A stretch of 64,000 nucleotides of DNA from Colocasia esculenta (taxonomy: Eukaryota; Streptophyta; Magnoliopsida; Alismatales; Araceae), in NCBI GenBank assembly GCA_014218235.1, contig CM024759.1, positions 79,009,079-79,073,078 on the forward strand. The letters are read 5' to 3'. This document shows positions 33,297 through 44,460 of this stretch, piece after piece (the first letter of the stretch is position 1; each line of letters begins with the position of its first letter). Both the position numbers and the translations under genes were made by a program. The notes under the pieces are model-generated. The model ran no database searches. It had not been told where the DNA came from and saw only the letters and a program-made list of their open reading frames with translations.

Positions 33297-36200
33297 CTCA
33301 TGCAAATCGGTCCAATTCGGACCGATTCTGGGGGAATCAGGGCGAATTAGGAGAAACCCGATTCGCCTTCTAATTCCGATTCGGCAAACCATGACTTATA
33401 TAAAAATGATACAACCCTAATTTTTGGGGCTCCAAAGATAACATACCATGCCCTTCACTTTTAGTCTTATCATTCCCATAATCTATTTCATTGCTGTCAC
33501 TGGTACTCCTTATCTATCAGTATCAATATTATATTGCATACACAACATATTAACTAGTGGCAAAATTAATGTTATATCAAAATCATGTATACACACATTT
33601 GTTATTTTATTTATTGTATGCAGTTGCAAGAATGCAAAGACACCATATATTGCACAAACTCATATTGCATGCTCATTTGTACCTCTAACCACATGATCTG
33701 AAGACTTTAATCTTTTGGTAAAACCCCTAGACCAGTTCCAAATCCACAGAACATGCTGCAACAACTAATTTGGATTCACAAAAAACCACCATTTCAAAGC
33801 AAGAACTATACCAGATCATAAACTGGTAGATCTGAAGAACAACAGTGCATGGGAAAGAAGCTTTCATAATATAGATATTCTAGCCTACCTAAGGACTTCC
33901 TTCTTGCTTCTTGAGCATGAGCAAGAGGACAGAGAGGGTAGATACTCAGGCATTCAACAGTACTAAATTACTTGCATTAGGAAGTCAAAAGAGGAACAGG
34001 AAATTAAGAGGAGAGCTAGCAAAACTCAAAAGAATGGAGCATAAAGTTTGTGGTATTAGCTCTGACTGTTTGTAACACCCCATATAAGAATATGTTAAAT
34101 GGACTAAATCAACAAACTACCAACAACTCGGACTAGTCATTTTCAGAGCTCGAGCAAGAAAAGAACTCTGAAGTTAAGCGTGATCAGTTGGGAGTAGTCT
34201 CAAGATGGGTGACCTTCCTGGGAAGTCTACCAACTAGCCCAGTTGTTGGGCCAGTTTGTTGGTTGGGTCGTCACACTGTTAGTGGGGAATCCCTTTATCC
34301 TCACTTGGTTGCACTATCACCACTTATTCTAAATAAAAATGGTGCTACCATACATAGTTCTTTCCAAGAAGGGGAAAAAGGAAAAAGAAAGATTAAAGGT
34401 TTCTGGATTCTACAGGAGAGAGCATATAGAATGATTGAATTTGAAAATTTTGATGTACAGTTGGGAATGAATACTGATTTATCTGTTTGTTGGCAGACAG
34501 GTGGTGTGTTCCAGTGACATTGGGAGCCAAACATTCACATGCCTTATCAATGAATAATGCGCATTAGGAAAAGAGATGATTCATTAATAAAGAAATGAGA
34601 AAGGAGGACAGGTTATCTTCGATTCTTCATAAGGTCTCCTTGGGAAGGATAAAATGGCATACAAATAAACCTTGCATTCTAGAGACATTATAACCACCTC
34701 AGAGGGGGAGATCAAGTAACATGTTGTTTCCTACCACCATCTCAGTGAAGAGGATGATAGACATCAACAAAGAAGGAAAAGGGGATGTTCGTGCTCCTGC
34801 ACAAGGCTGCCATGGCATTTTATCAGAAATTTTGACTTGGGAAAAAAATCCTTAAGTAAACATGTTTAAAGAAGATCTAGAAGGGCTAGACAGGTTCATT
34901 TTATCAGCCCAATTTATCTTACTTGTAAATGTATAAGAAATATCACAGAGACTCTCTCTTTAGTTGTTGACTAGTTGACAGATGAGAAGGGGACACTATA
35001 ATTACAGAACATGCTCAGACAAGTTTCAGTGATGATAGAATAGGAAACCAGCATCAATAGTGCCAAAGGGAGCTCAGCCCCTAGGTTAGGAGCTAAGGAT
35101 CAAAATGCATGGGGAGAAAGCATATTTCTACAAGAAGACTAGTGAAAAAGCAAGAAATTTTCTCTAGCAAGTGGATAATACACCATGTTTATTAAATGAA
35201 AGAAGGAATTTACAAGCGTGGAACTTGTATGTCTTTAGAATCCCTCTACAAAATGAATGCCCTCAAAGGGCAAAAATCAAACTGTTGAGTGTGTCCACAT
35301 TATGTAGAAGCTTAGCCTGCTTCAGACCCCCTCATATAGGTGCTTAGCAAAATCTCCAGATCTAAGAAGAACCTATAAATGTCTTCCTGTGAGGCACATA
35401 TAGAACAACAAGAAAACACAAATGAAAAGCACACTTTCATGTCTAACTGCACTTCCTTAAAAATAAATGTGCAGGACAAAGATATGAATTCAAATAAAAT
35501 GTCTACCCTCCCCCCCCCCCACCGTTCTCCCTTCCTGTTCTTTCTTCCCCATCCACTGTCCCCTTTTTTTTTCTCTTTCTCTCCCCCTTCTTGTTTTCTA
35601 AACAGCCTTAGTGTTAGCACTCTCATCTTGCACTAGTTTATACACTATCTAAAGAGAAAGAACATGGAGAATATGATCTGACTCCCTTCTGTTTTCCAAA
35701 CCTTGAACCAGTGGCTCAGCATGCCTAAGGACCAGCATACAATCCCAGCCACTTGAGGGAGAGGTCCTGATGCAGGACAGAGAGAGAAAAGAGGATAAGG
35801 AAGAGAGAGAAAGGGGAAGGTAGCTGGAGTCTCACCGGAAAGAGGGATAGGAGGTGGGAGTGTAGGCTTCGCACCCTCCCTTTCGCAGGGACAACCTTGG
35901 GGCTTCTCACCCGGGAGCTTCACACCCAAACACAAACTCCATTCTCGGAGGCACTCACAAGAACTCAATTTTTTCTTCTTCTCTATTCTATCATCTTTGG
36001 TTACGAGACTCCATATATAGACTTCAAAACAAAGAGACTCTTCATACGAAAAGACACTTAATAAAGACCTTACTTAAGACTTAGGAAAGCCAAAGGACTT
36101 AAACTTAATTATTTTAATGACCCTAGGAATTTGTAAAGACAAGTAAAGTTACAACCATTGGGTCTTTTAATAGGCCAAATAAAACATAATAAAAACTTTG

Positions 36201-38734
36201 ATTTAGCCACCCTTCATTTCCCATCAGGTCCTCTCCTACACCACCCTACATAAGTAGTATGCTTCTGAACGCCAAAATTGATGGTCTAAGGTTTAGACTT
36301 TAGAGAGACATGGCAGTTGATCCAGCACCACAGGGAACAATTTGCCAAATGATGTCTTCAAATGAATGAATTGGGTGTCAAATAATAGTACACCTGAGTA
36401 TCTATTGATTCCCAAGGACGGCAAAAGATTGTTGCTTCTTGGTAAACTATCAGTAAGGCTAAAAGCATTTCACAAATGCAAATTACATGACCCACCATCA
36501 GTGCTAGCTCTTCTCAGCATCTCTCAGCAAGTATTTCATTTTATTCTGCATTAGTCTATCATGCTATGGTGCAATCAGAAAGGTCATGATTGAGCCATCT
36601 TCTAGTCCGATGACTTAGGCAAGCTATTTCATCTAAAAGAGCATGTTTCTTCAGGATTTATAGGATGACTTATTCCCTTCAATGATCCACATGAACCCTT
36701 TATCTTTCAGCATGGTCATATGAATAAATTATTGAACCTCCACAATGGATCTTCCATGCACTAAGATATTTGAAAGTAAATAAAAAAAAGGGAAATCAAA
36801 AAGCCAAAGAGGTAAAACAAGCTTGAGAGAAAATTGGAGAAGAAAATGTTTCATCCCCTTTCAGCAAGATTAAAAAGATTGACAAATGAAGTGACAATGA
36901 GAATTATAGTAAGTGCAGCAATTTACTGATAAAAGAAAATAATAATAAACTCCAGGCACATACTCTCTACTCAGATGAGAAATTTCACTGTTCAATTGGT
37001 TAACACGATCCAGCTTTCCTGGTAAAGTATCAAGAAGTTAGAAAACAAAATATATATCATATTGACACCAAAGTCACAATGATTCAAGCATACGTGCTGA
37101 AAGATGGATGCCTCCTTTCTCAAAGTCAACACGCAAAGAATGTGCCATCCTTTCAGCTTCTCCTGTAGGGAGGCTAGCTTCTTGCTCAGCCTTTATCACC
37201 GCATTGTATAAAGTGTGGTTGGTATTGAGAAACTGCAAATAATGGAACATGGGCAACAAGAATGGTGTTCAAGTTTGGAGATGCCCCGAGATATTCAATG
37301 CAAAATGCAAAAGATATGAATACTACATAATTATTTTTAAATATTTGTTGGTGCTAAATATGATGCTATTTGACTACAGAAGCTAAAAATCATCAGATTT
37401 GTCTTCCCTTTGTTGGTGCTAAATATGATGCTACTTATCTATAGAAGCTAAGGATCATCAGATGTGTCTTCCCTTCAATAAATGTTCACTAGGACCTGTA
37501 TACACCAAAGATGCTCACTAAAAACATCTTTACATGGAAAGAAAACATGATTTTACCTTCCATGAAGGTTTCATATGGTTATAGTAAAAAAACAAAGGAA
37601 TGTTGTTTCCAATCCTATTTTGATCTTGAGACAACTGATGATAAGAGATTTTGAAATAATCTCGAGAGACTGGCAATGGTAGTAGGTCTTTTGATCCTCC
37701 CCTCTATCTTGCAATGGTCGATGGTTAGGTTGCCTATAGCTAGGAGTCCTCCTCCTTCCTATGGGTAGATTGGCGATGGTCGAGATTTTAAGGAATCTCC
37801 TAATAAAGCCCCATAATTTAACAACAAACAAAAATATGACTGACAATAAGACAGCGGAATAGAGGAAATTGCAACTAAAACCAAGGCAGCTCACATGAAT
37901 ATGGTCATAAATCCTCATTGATGCCTGGTTTGCCTCCTCCACATACTCCCTGCACAAATATCATGTAACAAGGTGCACATTACCCTTGTGAACAGTCGGC
38001 AAGAAAACAAAGCCGTTAACCAAAACTAACTTAATAAAAATAGTGGCTGAAGTCCCACCAAAAGCTTCGACAGATGATGAATAAGTCGTGGAATAAAAAA
38101 GACAAGAGTTTGGAGGATGGAGGAATTATGGTGACAACCGACGCCTACCTATCAGGGTGAGTGTTTCTACATAGCTCAGCAGAATCCACAACAGAACAGA
38201 CCTGGTGAACCCAAGAAGAAAGTTAATAAATACTGCTCTACGCTAATTTCAAACAAAATAGGGAGAAAACAGAGAGTAGAAAACCGATTAAAACTAAAAA
38301 CTAAAACGCATGAGAAACCTAGAACTGGCCAAAAGAACAATGGCCAACCCCACCGTGTCAGATATCTCGTCCATGGCGCGCAAGATCTCCACAGAAGGAG
38401 GGAGTTGGGATATGCAGGATACCAGCTCCTCCGTCCTGGAAAGCCACGAACAACCCCAAACGCAGGAATGTCAGCAAGGAAAGGCGAGCTTAGACGGATT
38501 AGAGTCATGTTGCTTCGGGGTATAGCCACTGTTCGAATACCTCTCGATGGCCTCGTCGACGAACCTGCGGAACCCCTTGGCCGTCTTCAGGACCTGGAAA
38601 CCGTAGAGGCCGGTTTCGGTGCCGGCCGCTGCCACAGCGCCAAGGGGGGAATCCAAGCAGGCGCGTGTGGACAGAAGGCGGCAGGCAGGGAAGGCGGAGG
38701 CACCTCGCCGGACGAGTAGAGCGGGAACATACAT
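32072..38734 (-). CDS. OCT1: Mitochondrial octapeptidyl (intermediate) peptidase, 5' part, seven exons
   Basis: Oligopeptidase of family M3A that trims N-terminal octapeptides from imported matrix proteins. Exons (minus): 38734-38541, 38435-38354, 38201-38149, 37949-37895, 37232-37094, 37018-36964 and 32275-32072, with GT-AG introns and matching phases. The start MYVPALLVRRGASAF is Arg-rich and lacks acidic residues, as for a mitochondrial presequence. Conserved stretches are TGLYGFQVLKTAKGFRRFVD, AMDEISDT, VCSVVDSAELC, YVEEANQA, FLNTNHTLYNAV, LRVDFEKGGIHLS, SREFNENI and FPASRTPKHMQHLLKPIYR. The catalytic HExxH domain is not in the window. Exon 7 lacks one base near 32130, which shifts the frame; it may be a real lesion or a read error. 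Exon 1 is GC-rich. The rest may lie beyond the retrotransposons to the left or may be lost. Confidence 0.9.
33030..33389. mobile_element. MITE with TTTGCCGAAT termini and (AT)n core
   Basis: The inverted ends GTTTGCCGAATC (33030) and GATTCGGCAAAC (33389) enclose further 'gcgaatcgg'-type repeats and an (AT)n tract at 33249-33291. The outermost CATGG on the right resembles the hAT-like ends elsewhere in the window. No clear TSD. It lies in OCT1 intron 6. Confidence 0.68.
34071..34275 (+). mobile_element. Cassandra TRIM solo LTR with 5S-rRNA-derived core
   Basis: It begins TGTAACACCCC and ends GGGTCGTCACA. Perfect 5-bp repeats CTGTT flank it (34066-34070 and 34276-34280). The middle (about 34166-34232) matches plant 5S rRNA in its promoter region: gaactctgaagttaagcgtg and gatgggtgacc. 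Cassandra elements are known for 5S sequence in their LTRs. It lies in OCT1 intron 6, opposite in strand to the gene. Confidence 0.9.
35768..36226 (-). mobile_element. Solo LTR (459 bp) with TSD GGTCC
   Basis: On the minus strand it starts TGATGGGAAATGAAGG and ends CTCTGTCCTGCATCA, with GGTCC on both sides (35763-35767 and 36227-36231). A TATA box (TCTATATATGGAGTC) lies near 36013. Superfamily not determined. It lies in OCT1 intron 6. Confidence 0.78.
36232..36963. other. OCT1 intron sequence, nothing recognised
   Basis: AT-rich, no repeat or ORF that I can support. The same holds for the other parts of intron 6 outside the listed insertions (32276-33029, 33390-34065, 34281-35762). Confidence 0.5.
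37345..37475. repeat. Two tandem copies of a ~65-bp unit
   Basis: Tttgttggtgctaaatatgatgcta ... catcagat...tcttccctt occurs twice in OCT1 intron 4 with a few changes. Probably a local duplication. Confidence 0.7.
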
Positions 38735-40523
38735 AGCACCGGCGAGGTAGGGAGACACAAGCGCTATTCTTTCCCGCCGACGCAAATGGGGTACTTCTTT
38801 CACATCCTGAATTAGCCAAGTTTAAGGATGTAAAATTATTGGTGCTGACATCAGTTTCTCTAGTTTCTAGGGTTTTCTTCCAAGATTAACTATGGAAATA
38901 TCTTTTTATATATTGAATTGCAGATATATCTCTCTTAAATTAAAATCACATTGTTTATGATAAGGTTTTTTTAACTTTTTAATCATTATAAATAAATATA
39001 TTCCACTTTTAATCCTTCTGAATACAACTATTATTTTTAAAGTCTTTAAAATCTTCATTATTGGCTTTATTAATCCTTGTAGTTTGATTTCGTAACTAGA
39101 GTGCAACTCTAATCTGGTTAAACTAACTAGACAGTAGGAAAATATTATACTGCCCCAAATTAATTCTCATCTGCACCTCTCATTGTTCTCTCTCTCTCCC
39201 CCTTGCAACTCTCACTATTCATCATCGGGGACGTGCTCCTTCCCCATATGGGTGGTCGCTGCTCCCAATATCAGCCACCCTGTCATCGTTGTCACTAGCT
39301 TCTTACTCTTCCCCCCCCCCCAACCCTCCCAAAGTAGAGTCTGGATCCTCTCGCAACGCGGGAGGACCGGACTCAGTAAGTCTCCAACCGGAGGCTTACG
39401 CGTGGTCCGCCCTCTCCCCACTTCCGTCCCTCCTCCCCACTCTCGGTCACCCGGTTCCTCCCCCCCACCTTTCCCACCTTCTTTCCCGGTCCCCCCCCCC
39501 CCCCCCCCACGTTCTCTCCCTCCCAGTTACTGTTGCGCATTTGCGCTACAGTAACTCACCTTTTTTTTCTTCTTAATTTTAAATTTTTATTTTTAAATCT
39601 AATTGTGAGAGATATCATTTTTATTTTATAGTTTTTTCTTAAATATAAAACAAACATCATTAAAAAAAATATTAATGTCTGTCGAATTCGGGACTGTAAC
39701 ACTCTGAAAAATTTTAATAGTTGAAAAATATGAATAATATGGGTATTAGACCTCAATATTATTATGAGATAGAAATAATTAATATCTGAAATCAATTGAT
39801 ACTAATAAACGATACCTTAGTGCCGTACAGAGATATGTGCGCTCCGACAGTACGACACCGAAAAACTGTAACCAAAATAAAATTTGAGAACACCATAATT
39901 TTAAAAAAAAATATGGTGACATCAGAAATATAAATATCGTATTTGTTGACGTACGGATTTCGAAATTAAGTCGATGCAACTATTTTTCGGATGATTTTTC
40001 ACCCAGTGCAAAATAAATTCTAAAAATTAAACTAAAATCACAATAATATATAAAACCATTACATTAGCAAATGGCTGTAATTTTAACACAATTGTATATC
40101 ATTTGAATGTCTTTTCAATAGGATCTTTGAGCCAGCTGATTTTTAAGCTATTTTCAGTAACCATTTTAACCAATTATTTTTGTCCTTAGTTTTAAATTCT
40201 TATTCTAAAATTGGATTGTGAAATATGTCATTTTTTATTTTATAGTTCTTTTAAATTTAAAAATATATATCATTAAAAAATATAATATTAATGTCTATCC
40301 AGTTCGGGCCTGTAACGTCCTGAAAATTTTTAATAGTTGAAAATTATGAATAATATGGTTATTAGACCTCATTATTATTATGAGATTGAAATAATTAATA
40401 TCTAGGACTAATTGATATTAATAAACGTTATCTTAATGCCGTACAAAAAAGATGTGCGCTCCGACATGGCGACATCGAAAAACTATAACGAAAATAAAAT
40501 CCTAGAACACCAAGGTTGCAGAT

Positions 40524-41155
40524 TCAATTCAGGTGCACATGGTTGCATTCAGGTGCCTATAGTTTCATTTAAGGTGGAAAATTTTTGCATATATGGTTGC
40601 ATTCAGGTGCATATGGTTGCATTCAGGTGCTTATTGTTGCATTCAGGTGCTTATAGTTGCATTCAGGTGCATATGGTTGCATTCAGGTGCTTATGGTTGC
40701 ATTCATGTGCATATGGTTGCATTCAGGTGCTTATGGTTGCATTCAAGTACTTATGGTTGCATTCAGGTGCATATGGTTGCATTCATGTGCTTATGGTTGC
40801 ATTCAGGTGCTTATGGTTGCATTCAAGTGCATATGGTTGCTTTTAGGTGCATATGGTCACATTCAGGTGCATATGGTTGCATTCAGGTACATATGATTGC
40901 ATTCAGGTGCATATAGTTGCATTCAGGTGTACATGGTTGCATTCAGGTGCTTATGGTTGCATTCAGGTGCTTATGGTTGCATTCAGGTGCTTATTGTTGC
41001 ATTCAGGTGCTTATAGTTGCATTCAGTGCATATGGTTGCATTCAGGTGCATATGGTTGCATTCAGTGCTTATGGTTGCATTCAGGTGCTTATGGTTGCAT
41101 TCAGTGCATATGGTTGCATTCAGGTGCATATGTTGCATTCAGGTGCATATAGTTG
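40524..41155 (+). repeat. 20-bp tandem array, ~31 units
   Basis: The unit is attcaggtgcatatggttgc with variants (ttatggttgc, catgtgc). Because the period is not a multiple of three it is open in all three frames and gives long artefactual ORFs. It is the left half of the foldback's centre. Confidence 0.93.
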
Positions 41156-41457
41156 CAACCATATGCACATGAATGCAACCATATGCACCTGAATGCAACC
41201 ATAAGCACCTGAATGCAACCATAAGCACCTGAATGCAACCATAAGCACATAAATGTAATCATATGCACCTGAATGCAATCATATGCACCTGAATGCAACC
41301 ATAAGCACCTGAATGCAACCATATGCACTTGAAATGCAACCATAAGCACCTGAATGCAACCATATGCACCTGAATGCAACCATATATGCAAAATTTTCCA
41401 CCTTAAATGAAACAATAGGCACCTGAATGCAACCATGTGCACCTGAATTTAATCTGC
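41156..41457 (-). repeat. Inverted 20-bp tandem array, ~15 units
   Basis: The unit is gcaaccatatgcacctgaat, the reverse complement of the left array; the axis of the palindrome is near 41157. It is about 320 bp shorter than the left array, which accounts for most of the length difference between the two arms. Confidence 0.92.
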
Positions 41458-42879
41458 AACCTTGGTGTTCTCGGATTTTATTTTCGTTACAGTTTTTCGA
41501 TGTCGCCATGTCGGAGCGCACATCTTTTTGTACGGCATTAAGATAACGTTTATTAATATCAATTAGTCCTAGATATTATTTATTTCAATCTCATAATAAT
41601 AATGAGGTCTAATAACCATATTATTCATAATTTTCAACTATTAAAAATTTTCATGACGTTACACACCCGAACTGGATAGACATCAATATTATATTTTTAA
41701 TGATATTTATTTTAAATTTAAAAGAACTATAAAATAAAAAATAACATATTTCACAATCCGATTTTAGAATAAGAATTTAAAACTAAGGAAAAAAATAATT
41801 GGTTAAAATGGTTACCGTAAATAACTTAAAAATCAGTTGGTTCAAAGATCCTATTGAAAACACATTCAAATGATATACATTTGTGTTAAAATTACAGCCA
41901 TAGGCTAATGTAATGGTTTTATAGATTATGGTGATTTTAGTTTAATTTTTAGAGTTTATTTTGTACTGGGTGAAAAATCGTCCGAAAAATAGTTACATCG
42001 ACTTAATTTCGAAATCCGTACGTCAACAAATCCGAATATTTATATTTCTGATGTCACCATATATTTTTAAAAATTATGGTCTTCTCGAATTTTATTTTCG
42101 TTACAATTTTTCGATGTCGCACTGTCGGAGCGCACATCTCTCTGTACGGCACTAATGTATCGTTTATTAGTATCAATTGATTTCAGATATTAATTATTTC
42201 TATCTCATAATAATAATGAGGTCTAATACCCATATTATTCATATTTTTTAACTATTAAAAATTTTTCAGAATGTTACAGTCCTGAATTTGACAGATATTA
42301 ATATTATTTTTTTAATGATGTTTGTTTTATATTTAAAAAATTTTATAAAATAAAAAATGATATCTCTCACAATTGAATTTTAAAATAAAAATTTAAAATT
42401 AAGAAAAAAAACAAAAGGTGACTTACTGTAGCGCAAATGTGCAACAGTAAGTGGGAGGGAGAGAACGTGGGGGAGGGGGGGGGACCGGGAGAGAAGGTGG
42501 GAAGGGTTGGGGGGGGGGGGGGGGGGGGGGGGGGAACCGGGTGACCGGAGTGGGGAGGAGGGACGGAAGTGGGGAGAGGGCGGGCCACGCGTAAGCCTCC
42601 GGTTGGAGACTTACTGAGTCCGGTCCTCCCGCGTTGCGAGAGGATCCGGACTCCCCAAAGTACGGCCAGGCGGGTGGTTGTCGCTAGAGATCTAGAGGAA
42701 AAAATCGATTGGTGAGGGCATTGACTTCACCGTGTGGCTTGCGAGAAGGGATGCATCCTCCTCGCGCAATTGAAGGAGCGAGCAAAGACAGGCATGGGAA
42801 GGACTGCAAGGACCACGTCGGTGTTGGTGTGGGTATCGCAATTGGGGTGCAAGATATTTTGCACCAGAGAAGAAGTGGG

Positions 42880-43670
42880 TGATATGTGGCATCCTGTCAA
42901 CATCGCTTTCCTACAACAACACTCCTCCTTCGCTAGTGCCATTGCAACTGCCTCCCCCTCCCCCAGCAACGGTGTCAACCCCCTCCGCTACTGGTGAATG
43001 GCCACAAGGTGATATTCACGAAGGCATTCTCACCTGTCAACGTCGCTCCCCTACAGCACTCCTCCTCCTCCGTTAGTGCCACTGCCGCCGCCTCCCCCTC
43101 CCCCTCCCCCGGTGACGGTGCCAACCCCATCTACCATTGGTGAACGGCCACGAGGTGGTATTGACGGAGGCATCCTCAGACTGTCAACATCGTTCCCCTG
43201 TAGTACCACTCCTCCTCCTCTTCTGCCGACGCTTCTGTCGCCGCCTCTCTCTCCCCCAGCAACAGTGTCAGCCCCCTTCCACCCCTGGTGAATGGCCACA
43301 AGGTGGTATTCACAGAGGCATTCTCACATGTCAATGTCGCTCCCTTGCAGCATCACTCCTCCTCCTCAGTCATCACCACTGTCACCGCCTCCCCTCCTCT
43401 ACAGTAGCACTCCTCCAACTCCTCTGTCGATGCCGCTACCGTTGCCTCCCCCTCCCCCCAGCGACGGTGCCGACCCCATCCGCCACTGGTGAACAGCCAT
43501 GAGGTGGTATCTATGGAGGCATCCTCGGCTTATAAATGTCGCTCCCCTATAGTAACACTCCTCCTCCGTCGGTCCCGCTACCTCCACCCCCCCCCCAAGC
43601 AATGGTGTCATTCCCCTTCGCCACTAGTGAACGGCCACAAGGTGGTATCCACGGGGGCATCCTCGGCCAT
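42880..43670. repeat. Minisatellite, ~140-200-bp unit, about five copies
   Basis: A unit containing ggtgaacggccacaaggtgg, then ggaggcatcctc, gtcaa.gtcgctcccct and a CCT/CCG-rich stretch recurs with landmarks near 42991, 43136, 43286, 43486 and 43626. Pro/Ser/Thr-rich open frames across it are repeat products. It ends near GA microsatellites (43741-43755 and 43922-43937). Confidence 0.75.
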
Positions 43671-44261
43671 GATTGAGCTGGTGTTCGTCAATCCAAACCT
43701 TCTCCATAGGCCACCGGTTCTCTTCTGCCCACAATGTTAAGAGAGAGAGAGAGAGATGTGCATACCCACATGGTTATCACATAGTAGCAATTTGCATAGA
43801 GATATTACTGATGCTCCATACGGCTTCCATGAGCGTCATTGCCAAAGAGGAGGAAGCCTTGGCAACTGTCGGGAAATAGGGGGGCGGGGAGCGCTGGAGT
43901 GGGTCTTCCAATCTAGTTCCGAGAGAGAGAGAGAGAGTCATTCATGACTTGTGGGAACTGGGAAGGCAAGAGTTTTTATGTCTTCTTCCCTTTAAATTTG
44001 TTAGGGTATGTTAGTATTTACATAGCACCGTCATCTTCAAATGGAATATACTCTAGTATATCCATTTATTTTAACGCATGTATATTAGATGGGTTTTTAC
44101 AAAAAATTTAAAAGATTTCAAATATTTTAAAAATAATAGTTACATTTGAAGGAGTAAAAGATAAATTCACTTATTTATAGGGACTAAAAATAAAATAAAA
44201 ATATCTTAAAAATAAATTTTATAGATGTATTTAATTTTGCAAATATAAACATGTATATTTG

Positions 44262-44460
44262 AGATTTTTTTAAAATAATCATATTTTAAACAATGTTTAC
44301 ACAAATATGCCCAAGTCTAACATAGTTACAAATATGTATCTCTCACTTACATTGATTCAATGTAACTTACATACTTTTTGTGCGACTTATATATTTTCTA
44401 AGCAACTTACACAATTTAGGTGCAACTTACACTGATTCAATATAACTTACACACATAGAA
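44262..44460. repeat. Left arm of an inverted repeat split by later insertions
   Basis: It matches the reverse complement of 51813-51970. Landmarks are caagtctaacata, caatgtaacttacata and caacttacac. The two arms were adjacent before the LTR element at 44470-51807 inserted. Probably a MITE or foldback. Confidence 0.75.

Larger units (their letters stand above)
39337..42653. mobile_element. Mutator-like foldback element (3317 bp) with 9-bp TSD
   Basis: The whole element is an inverted repeat. The ends are GAGTCTGGATCCTCTCGC and, inverted, GAGTCCGGATCCTCTCGC. CCCAAAGTA occurs on both sides (39328-39336 and 42654-42662), the 9-bp duplication expected of Mutator-like transposition. Each arm holds a GC-rich outer part, a C/G homopolymer, two diverged copies of an AT-rich module (39660-39910 and 40250-40510; mirrored at 41470-41720 and 42080-42300) and a 20-bp tandem array at the centre. 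No transposase. It starts about 600 bp upstream of the OCT1 start codon. Confidence 0.88.

Noticed and set aside
34166..34232. A 5S rRNA gene
   Set aside because: Only the internal part matches, and TG...CA ends with a CTGTT duplication identify a Cassandra LTR.
36650..36760. A further OCT1 exon (minus strand reads KDKGFMWIIEGN)
   Set aside because: It does not align with the conserved order, and exon 6 joins exon 7 (32275) directly in phase to give SREFNENI.
40412..41521. Long frames repeating GAYGCIQV
   Set aside because: The 20-bp unit is open in all three frames on either strand; both halves of the inverted array give the same peptide.
42880..43502. Pro-rich secreted-type proteins
   Set aside because: They are products of the CCT/CCG-rich minisatellite with stops between units and no consistent frame.
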